Positions 7,675 through 12,500 of a stretch of 12,500 nucleotides of DNA are shown here, piece after piece (position 1 is the first letter of the stretch; each line of letters opens with the position of its first letter). The position numbers and the translations under genes were made by a program. This DNA is from OFTM34 sp047639415 (lineage in GTDB: Bacteria > Planctomycetota > UBA1135 > GCA-002686595), in NCBI GenBank assembly GCA_047639415.1, contig JBLINP010000119.1, forward strand, positions 1-12,500. The letters run 5' to 3'. The notes below the pieces were generated by a model. That model did not search any database and was not told where the DNA came from. It saw only the letters and a list, made by a program, of their open reading frames with translations.

Positions 7675-7710
7675 AAGCCCTCTCCGACGCGACTGCGATG
7701 GAGGGGGCTT
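7675..7710 (+). terminator. Intrinsic-type terminator after fusA
   Basis: AAGCCCTCTCC and GGAGGGGGCTT form an 11-base stem with one G-U pair around a 14-base loop, starting 49 bases after the fusA stop. The 3' arm runs into CTTTGTCCATTT, a weak T-rich tail. Stem quality is good; tail quality is modest. Confidence 0.65.
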
Positions 7711-7799
7711 TGTCCATTTGCAGGGGATTTCCAAGAGTCCGGGCCAGCGAACGGTTAGAGCAATGGGATCGTGCGCCACGGTGCGTTAGGATTCGCGCT

Positions 7800-8816
7800 A
7801 TGCCTCGCACAGCAAGACGACGTTGGACCCGTGACTTCGACACCGAAGTCGACGGAATCGCCCTTGGAGCAGAAGGACCCCTCCTCGTTCATGGCTACGA
7901 TCCTCCCGCGGGCGGAAAGTGGATGGACGACGCCATTCCAGGCAAGCTCGCCGCCTTGGATCGGACGACCGGCCAAGTACTCTGGAACTCGCCCTGCGAA
8001 GTCGGCTACGGCCGTGGCTTCGGAGCGGGGTTCGGTGGTGCCGATGATGCGATCGTTCTAGGTCCGGGTACTCAGGGGCATCGCATTGTGCGAATGTCAC
8101 TGAAGACCGGTGAATTACTCGCGGCGCGCGAAATTTTGGCCTTTGATGACGCACTCGTTTATGACGACTTGTGCTTCATGGTTTCAGCCACACGTGTCTC
8201 GGCGGTGACAACTAGCACTTTGGCACCGCGCTGGAGCCACGCTAAAGAGGGCGAACGCTATCACTGGATTGCGCGCGAAGGCGATCACTTGTTCGTGGTC
8301 TACACCTCGAAGAATGAAGGTAAGCAGGGTTGTTTCACGCTCAATGCCAAGACGGGCAAGTCCCAACGCATTTTCTTGAAGCCCGTTCAGAACGTGATTC
8401 ATGCTGTTCATGCCGGTTCGGGAAGCGTGACCTTCCTGCTTTCGGATTTGTACTCCGCGCTTTCGGAAAACGCACTGCGCAACTATCTGATTCAAAACGA
8501 TGATGCCGATCTCTCCAGTGGTGGAGTGAGCGCAATCAGTTTTGCATCCGATGCGTCGCCTGGTGACGATCCGCGTTGGTACGAGAAGCTGGACGTTGCA
8601 GACGAAGAGTTTCCCGACGTCTCGATCACGCACGACAGCGGCAAGTTGTATTTGGTCAGCGGCGCTTCCATAGAAGTTCGCGACCTTCTAAGCGGAAAGC
8701 CGCTCGGCGACATGACCGTTCCTGGTCTCGACGAGCGCGTGAGTTGGATGGTTGGCCAGGGCGCCGGCGCTTTGGCTGAAGAAACACGTCTCTCAATCTT
8801 CGAAATTCCCGATTGA
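7800..8816 (+). CDS. PQQ-like beta-propeller protein, apparently cytoplasmic
   Basis: This is a 338-residue protein read from ATG 7800 (MPRTARRRWTRDF). An in-frame ATG at 7698 lies inside the fusA terminator stem, so the longer form is unlikely. Blade signatures of the PQQ-like/quinoprotein repeat type recur: LAALDRTTGQVLWNS (50-64), VRMSLKTGELLAARE (97-111), FTLNAKTGKSQRIFL (179-193) and IEVRDLLSGKPLGDM (291-305), with aspartate- and glycine-rich turns between. There is no signal peptide, lipobox or membrane segment, unlike most proteins of this fold; the basic N-terminus also argues for the cytoplasm. No cofactor or catalytic residues can be assigned, so enzyme names are not warranted. It lies 54 bases before the DJ-1-like gene on the same strand and may share its transcript. 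No Shine-Dalgarno is seen. Confidence 0.8.
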   Translation: MPRTARRRWTRDFDTEVDGIALGAEGPLLVHGYDPPAGGKWMDDAIPGKLAALDRTTGQVLWNSPCEVGYGRGFGAGFGGADDAIVLGPGTQGHRIVRMSLKTGELLAAREILAFDDALVYDDLCFMVSATRVSAVTTSTLAPRWSHAKEGERYHWIAREGDHLFVVYTSKNEGKQGCFTLNAKTGKSQRIFLKPVQNVIHAVHAGSGSVTFLLSDLYSALSENALRNYLIQNDDADLSSGGVSAISFASDASPGDDPRWYEKLDVADEEFPDVSITHDSGKLYLVSGASIEVRDLLSGKPLGDMTVPGLDERVSWMVGQGAGALAEETRLSIFEIPD

Positions 8817-8870
8817 GATCTCGCGAGAATAAAACGAACTCGACAGGTCCTAGAAAAACGACCCTTAGTC

Positions 8871-9452
8871 ATGGCTGAAGAAGAAAAACAGACGGACGAG
8901 AATCTCGATTCTGACGGTCTTGTCATTCAGAGGTACGAGCACACGGTATTGGTCGTTGTGCCTCCCGAAGAGTACCGCGAGGAGACGTTGCGTTATGCGC
9001 GTTCCAGCCTGCTCGGAGTTCACGTCGGGACTCGTTCAATTTCCACTCAATCGGAAGAAGCGATCTTTGGCGTACTCCAAGACGAATTCCTAGTGGATGG
9101 GCCAGTTACAGGCGTATCGATGGACGATTACGCGGGCATCGTGCTCGTGGACGGTGGTCCGGGATCATCCATTTACAGTGATCCCGATGTGATTCGCCTC
9201 GTGTCTGAAGCCGGCAGTCAGGGAAAACTGATCGCTGCTTGGGGAGATTCCGTGTGCGTTCTCGCCAGCGCAGGCGTGGTCAAAGGCCGCAAAGTCACGG
9301 GTGCAGGCAGCTGTAAAGCCGCTCTGGTCAGTGCTGGCGGCAAGTACAACGGTGTTGAGTGTCAACGCGACGGTCATCTTGTGACCGCCCGTGACGAATC
9401 CGCAGGCTTCCGACTGGGCAAAGCGATGGTTCAGGTCATCGCACTGCCATAA
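8871..9452 (+). CDS. DJ-1/PfpI-family protein without the usual nucleophilic cysteine
   Basis: This is a 193-residue single-domain protein of the class I glutamine-amidotransferase-like fold. Recognisable parts are TVLVVVPPEEYREETLRYA (25-43, first strand and the Glu-containing segment), DYAGIVLVDGGPGS (86-99), KLIAAWGDSVCVLASAGVVKG (119-139) and GHLVTARDESAG (168-179). In active members the elbow reads roughly AICHG; here it is AWGDS, placing Gly125 where the cysteine should be. Cys129 lies four residues further on. Hydrolase, chaperone-deglycase or protease activity therefore cannot be assumed; a binding or regulatory role, or a shifted nucleophile, are alternatives. The acidic N-terminal 15 residues form a short extension. 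It probably lies in one transcription unit with the propeller gene upstream. A palindrome TCTCGCGAGA (8819-8828) lies in the 54-base gap. No Shine-Dalgarno precedes the ATG. Confidence 0.85.
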   Translation: MAEEEKQTDENLDSDGLVIQRYEHTVLVVVPPEEYREETLRYARSSLLGVHVGTRSISTQSEEAIFGVLQDEFLVDGPVTGVSMDDYAGIVLVDGGPGSSIYSDPDVIRLVSEAGSQGKLIAAWGDSVCVLASAGVVKGRKVTGAGSCKAALVSAGGKYNGVECQRDGHLVTARDESAGFRLGKAMVQVIALP

Positions 9453-9725
9453 AGAAGTCACCGTAAAGAAACAGCCGTAATGATGCTGCCCAGCTGAGGC
9501 TGTCCCAATAACGGTCCCCAAATGAGAGCGTTTGGATCGGATTTCCGGTCAGATAGAGCTAGCGGCATTGGCCTATTTACCCCGTCGCATTTTCAATTTG
9601 ATCAGTCAGCGCTCCCCGCTTATTTCAGGAATAGGCAACGAATGTTGTGCACACGGCTCAGCACTACTTCCCATTTTCTTGGTCGCGCGGGTATCCTGTT
9701 GCCCGGCGGGGGACGATGAGTTGTC

Positions 9726-9742
9726 GTTTAGATTGACTAAAC
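9726..9742. promoter_or_regulatory. Inverted repeat GTTTAG-N5-CTAAAC upstream of the tex-like gene
   Basis: Six-base perfect arms around ATTGA lie 37 bases before the GTG start. The right arm supplies an in-frame TAA (9738-9740) that limits how far upstream the gene can begin. It could be an operator or a leader hairpin; there is no direct evidence for either. Confidence 0.25.
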
Positions 9743-9767
9743 CCGTATCGAATCGCGACCAGACCCT

Positions 9768-9774
9768 GAAGAGG
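9768..9774 (+). promoter_or_regulatory. Shine-Dalgarno-like GAAGAGG supporting the GTG start of the tex-like gene
   Basis: This purine-rich heptamer ends five bases before GTG 9780 and is the clearest ribosome-binding-like site in the window. There is no ATG between the in-frame stop at 9738-9740 and the GTG. The next in-frame ATG (about 9934) would remove conserved N-terminal Tex sequence, so GTG is the best start. Confidence 0.5.
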
Positions 9775-9779
9775 CTCTT

Positions 9780-12500
9780 GTGACTGCTACTCCTATCCTC
9801 GAGCATTTGGCGAGTGAATTCTCGTTGAAGCCCGAGCACGTAAGCACTGTGCTCAACCTTATTGACGCCGGTCTTAGTGCACCTTACATCGGCCGTGTCC
9901 GTCGTTCAGACACGGGTGGTTTATCCGAAAGCATGATTCGTCGAATTGATCGTCGACGAAGCACACTAGAGGAATTGGACCGCCGACGCGGAACGATTGT
10001 TCGCATGCTCGAAAGTACAGAGGGCGTTACGCCTGCTGCACTTGATGAGATTCGAAAGTGCATGGATCGCTGCGAGATTGAGGATCTATTTATTCCTCAT
10101 CGTCGCCCCGAACCCGAAGTGCAACTCGCGATGGATCGGGGGCTTTCGCAGCTGGCCGATCAAATCGTTGCGGCGGTAAAACGCGAGACTCCGGTCGCGG
10201 AGAAGGGTGCGGACGTCGCCGACTCGAGTGAAGCCAACGCGGAGACGAACACGAATGCGGGCGAAGCTCCTGCAGTTGTGACGGAGTCGAGCGAAACTGA
10301 AGCTGCGGAAGCGCCGGCTGCCAGTTCGACTACTGAAGAAGCGCAGGCTGCTGAAACGCCAGCAGCCGATTCGACTGCCGCCGACGCGACAGCATCGGAC
10401 GCAAGCGAGGCTTCCGATGCGACAGATTCGGTTGCGGACGAAACCGTTGCGGAAGCTGCGCCGACGACAACCGAGACGAGCGAGGTGGCAAGCGCCGCTC
10501 CCGCTGCGGAACAACCGGCTGCGGCGAAAGCTGAAGAAGCTGTTCCCACCGATGCCGCACCGAACAGTGGTGATGCGAAGAAAGAGGACCCGACCGTCTT
10601 CGACAAGTCGAAGCAGAAGACCAAGGCTGCTCCGGTTCAAACGGCGGAAGCTGTGCAGTCGTTGAAGTTGGATCTCACTCCGGCTTTGGCGCGACTTTGC
10701 GCTCCGTTCGTGGATCCGAATAAGGGTGTTCATTCGGAAGCGGAAGCGCTTTCGGGAGCTACCCGCATTCTGTCGGACCGAGTTGGTCGCAACGCCAAGC
10801 TGCGCGGCGCGCTGCGCAACATGATGCGCAAGCAAGGCTTGTTGAGCGTTCGCCAGACGGTCGAAGAGAAGAACATGGGGCGCCATCGTTCGCTCTTGAA
10901 GCTCAGCCAGCCGCTGCGGCAGGTTCAGGGGCACAAGTTGCTCGGAATCCGTCAGGCTCAAAAGGAGCGCGTGCTGACGACCGTGATTCAGTTGGATCAC
11001 AAGAAAGCTGTGGATCGAGTTCGCTCGGCCCTCGGGAAGCGCAATCACCCGGATTTCGACGCGCTGCTCGACGCGGTTTCCGATCGTGCGCTGCGCGCGC
11101 GGTTGTTGCCCGTGATCGAAGAGGATATTCGCCTGGAGTTGAAAGAGCGCGGCGATGATGAAGCGCTGCGATTGCTCACGCAGAATTTCCGCCAGATGCT
11201 GCTCGCTCCTCCCGGAGTACGAGTCGCGGTGGCGGGGCTTGAAGTGAATGCCAAGGGCGACTGGACGTTGGCCGTCATCGATGTTGATGGCAATCCGACG
11301 GGCAAATCCGGCAAGATCGAAACGGCCGGTAAGAACCTCGGCAACCTCGGCAAAGAGTTAGCGGATCTGTTGGCCGACACCGAAGTGCGTGTCATCGCCA
11401 TGGGCCACGGGAAAGCGGCGCGTACGGCTATCAGCCAGGTTCGAGCCGCTGTGACTTTGGCCAAGTTGGATATGGCCGTTTGCATCGCGAGCGAAGTCGG
11501 ACTTTCGAGTTACGCAAACTCCGATGTCGCACGTAAGGAACTGGCCGATGTTTCGGTTCCGCTGCGGACAGCGATTGGTTTGGCGCGTCGCTATCGCGAT
11601 CCGTTGACCGAGTTCCTCAAAGTCGATCCTCGTCACTTACGTCTTGGCGCCGAGCAAGGTTTGGTCAGTAAAGCCAACCTGCGTCGCGCCTTCCGCGAAG
11701 TGGTCGAGTCCTGCGTGGCGCACACCGGTTGCGACGTCAATTCGGCGTCGGTTTCCATGCTCAAGCACATTCCGGGCATCGATCACGACTTGGCGGTGAA
11801 GATCGTCGAGTATCGCGACAAGAATCCGATTCAAAGTCGCGAAGAATTGCGCTCGGATGCTTTGCTGACCGAAGCGCAGTGGATGAGCGCCGTGGCCTTC
11901 CTGCGTGTTCGTGGTGGGCCGGAACATCTGGACGTCACTAGCTTGCACCCGGATCAATATGTGCTCGTGCGCAAGTTGGCGGAAGCCGGTGGCGGATCCG
12001 TCGAAGATTTGCTCGGGCGCGGTGGCGCGACGAAGGGTCTACGCCGTGTCGATTTCGACATTGACGAATCGACTTGGCGCGACTTGATGCGCGAAATTTC
12101 CTATCCCGGTCGTGATCCGCGCATGCGCAATCACATTCCGACTCTGCTATTGGCCGAGACGGACCCGGCGACTTTGGCTAAGGATCAAATCGTCGAAGGC
12201 ATCGTTTTCAACGTTGCTAGCTTTGGCGCGTTCGTCGATCTGGGTTTGCCGAAGGACGGCATGGTTCACATCAGCGAGGTGTCGGATCGCTACGTGCGCG
12301 ACGCCCGCGAGTTGTTGTCGGTCGGCCAAACGGTGCGTTGTCGGATTTTAGATCCGAACGGTCAGCGCATCGCTCTCTCGCTTAAGAAGGTCTATTCCAA
12401 AGATCGCAACCAGAGCCGTGGCGGCGGCGGCGGTCGCGGCCCTCAACGTGGCGATCGCAGCGGCAGCGGCAGCGGCGGTGGCGGTGGCGGTGGCGGTGGC
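9780..12500 (+). CDS. Tex-family RNA-binding protein, divergent (3' end outside window)
   Basis: The frame is open from GTG 9780 to the window edge (907 codons seen, no stop). Tex proteins bind nucleic acid and influence transcription and RNA turnover. Order of domains: Tex N-terminal segment, residues 7-134 (VLNLIDAGLSAPYIGRVRR, TGGLSE, EDLFIPHRRPEPE); an Ala/Glu/Thr/Ser-rich insertion, about 135-294; the Tex core, 295-470 (GHKLLGIRQAQKERVL); a YqgF/RuvX-like domain from about 478 (IASEVGLSSYANSDVA, VPLRTAIGLARRYRDPLTEFLKVDP); helix-hairpin-helix repeats about 645-715 (VNSASVSMLKHIPGIDHDLA); an S1 domain about 805-869 (VEGIVFNVASFGAFVDLG, GMVHISEVSDRYV); then a Gly/Arg/Ser-rich tail. The usual GLDPG-type YqgF motif reads GLEVN (Glu488), and the GVGQYQHDV stretch is replaced, so it is a divergent homologue or paralogue. 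Canonical Tex is under 800 residues; the excess is the insertion and tail. Confidence 0.88.
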   Translation, partial: MTATPILEHLASEFSLKPEHVSTVLNLIDAGLSAPYIGRVRRSDTGGLSESMIRRIDRRRSTLEELDRRRGTIVRMLESTEGVTPAALDEIRKCMDRCEIEDLFIPHRRPEPEVQLAMDRGLSQLADQIVAAVKRETPVAEKGADVADSSEANAETNTNAGEAPAVVTESSETEAAEAPAASSTTEEAQAAETPAADSTAADATASDASEASDATDSVADETVAEAAPTTTETSEVASAAPAAEQPAAAKAEEAVPTDAAPNSGDAKKEDPTVFDKSKQKTKAAPVQTAEAVQSLKLDLTPALARLCAPFVDPNKGVHSEAEALSGATRILSDRVGRNAKLRGALRNMMRKQGLLSVRQTVEEKNMGRHRSLLKLSQPLRQVQGHKLLGIRQAQKERVLTTVIQLDHKKAVDRVRSALGKRNHPDFDALLDAVSDRALRARLLPVIEEDIRLELKERGDDEALRLLTQNFRQMLLAPPGVRVAVAGLEVNAKGDWTLAVIDVDGNPTGKSGKIETAGKNLGNLGKELADLLADTEVRVIAMGHGKAARTAISQVRAAVTLAKLDMAVCIASEVGLSSYANSDVARKELADVSVPLRTAIGLARRYRDPLTEFLKVDPRHLRLGAEQGLVSKANLRRAFREVVESCVAHTGCDVNSASVSMLKHIPGIDHDLAVKIVEYRDKNPIQSREELRSDALLTEAQWMSAVAFLRVRGGPEHLDVTSLHPDQYVLVRKLAEAGGGSVEDLLGRGGATKGLRRVDFDIDESTWRDLMREISYPGRDPRMRNHIPTLLLAETDPATLAKDQIVEGIVFNVASFGAFVDLGLPKDGMVHISEVSDRYVRDARELLSVGQTVRCRILDPNGQRIALSLKKVYSKDRNQSRGGGGGRGPQRGDRSGSGSGGGGGGGGG
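10182..10661 (+). other. Low-complexity Ala/Glu/Asp/Ser/Thr-rich insertion in the Tex-like protein
   Basis: About 160 codons encode an acidic, hydrophobic-poor and almost certainly disordered linker between the Tex N-terminal segment and the core; the last 30 or so residues become Lys-rich (KSKQKTK). The frame stays open and flanking homology resumes on both sides, so this is an in-frame insertion rather than a frameshift. Confidence 0.85.
10302..10376 (+). repeat. Imperfect 30-base direct repeat, 45-base period, inside the Tex linker
   Basis: Bases 10302-10331 and 10347-10376 match at 24 of 30 positions and encode AAEAPAASST and AAETPAADST. The repeat is in frame and suggests the linker grew by local duplication. 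Confidence 0.6.
12459..12500 (+). repeat. Hexanucleotide microsatellite coding for the Gly/Ser tail
   Basis: AGCGGC is repeated three times (12459-12476), then GGTGGC four times (12477-12500), running into the window edge. Just before it is another Gly-rich stretch around 12418-12440, with an RGG-like composition. Unit length six keeps the reading frame, so copy-number change would only alter tail length. Confidence 0.8.

Larger units (their letters stand above)
9453..9779. other. Intergenic region upstream of the tex-like gene
   Basis: These 327 bases show no convincing gene; a 65-codon frame at 9522-9719 has no recognisable features. Just after the DJ-1 stop, ACAGCC (9471-9476) and GGCTGT (9498-9503) enclose GCTG/CAGC, making a stem-loop without a T-tract, so a weak terminator at best. 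A TTGATC (9598-9603), 17 bases, TATTTC (9621-9626) arrangement is a poor promoter candidate. An inverted repeat and a Shine-Dalgarno-like site near the 3' end are listed separately. Confidence 0.4.

Noticed and set aside
7698..7799. Upstream extension of the PQQ-like protein
   Set aside because: It starts within the fusA terminator stem-loop; residues are unstructured and non-conserved in look.
9471..9503. ACAGCC/GGCTGT stem after the DJ-1-like gene as a terminator
   Set aside because: There is no T-tract and the inner stem leaves only a two-base loop, so it is recorded only within the intergenic note.
9522..9719. Small plus-strand frame of 65 codons in the gap before the Tex-like gene
   Set aside because: No Shine-Dalgarno, no recognisable motif, and overlapping open frames on both strands are equally plausible by chance.
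10086..11048. Long minus-strand frame opposite the Tex-like gene (320 codons), and a second one at 10160-10624
   Set aside because: Arg- and Ser/Ala-rich translations mirror the low-complexity coding strand; the plus-strand frame has clear Tex homology on both sides.

Overview
The window looks like ordinary chromosome from a moderately GC-rich, Gram-negative-type bacterium, most likely a planctomycete or a close relative. The reasons are a fusA standing alone outside a str operon, two lipobox-bearing lipoproteins, a secreted-type M14 carboxypeptidase with a C-terminal amidotransferase-like domain, PQQ/NHL-type propeller proteins, and almost no Shine-Dalgarno sequences before the start codons. 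The phylum is an inference from gene flavour, not a proven placement. I see no phage, transposon, CRISPR, tRNA or rRNA.

Layout. Bases 1-3417 carry three plus-strand genes: the 3' end of an M14-type zinc carboxypeptidase, an overlapping MORN-repeat lipoprotein (1129-1767), and, after a 243-base gap, a beta-propeller lipoprotein (2011-3417). Bases 3448-5204 carry a convergent minus-strand pair of paralogous SPFH/band-7 proteins joined by a TAATG stop/start overlap. The 301-base divergent intergenic region 5205-5505 separates this pair from fusA (elongation factor G, 5506-7626). It holds a candidate fusA promoter inside a cluster of CGATTG motifs. A hairpin terminator follows fusA. Then come a cytoplasmic PQQ-like propeller protein (7800-8816), a DJ-1/PfpI-family protein whose usual catalytic cysteine position is glycine (8871-9452), and a 327-base gap. 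Last is a long open gene for a divergent Tex-family RNA-binding protein (GTG at 9780, running off the window end).

The genes fall into two themes: envelope and quality control (M14 peptidase, two lipoproteins, SPFH pair), and translation/RNA handling (EF-G, Tex). No single pathway links them all. The most unusual items are the Tex homologue (a roughly 160-residue Ala/Glu/Thr/Ser-rich insertion after the N-terminal domain, a degenerate YqgF motif, a Gly/Arg-rich tail on a hexanucleotide repeat), the SPFH pair with oppositely charged tails, and the DJ-1 homologue lacking its nucleophile. I do not see convincing evidence of a wholly new multi-gene system.
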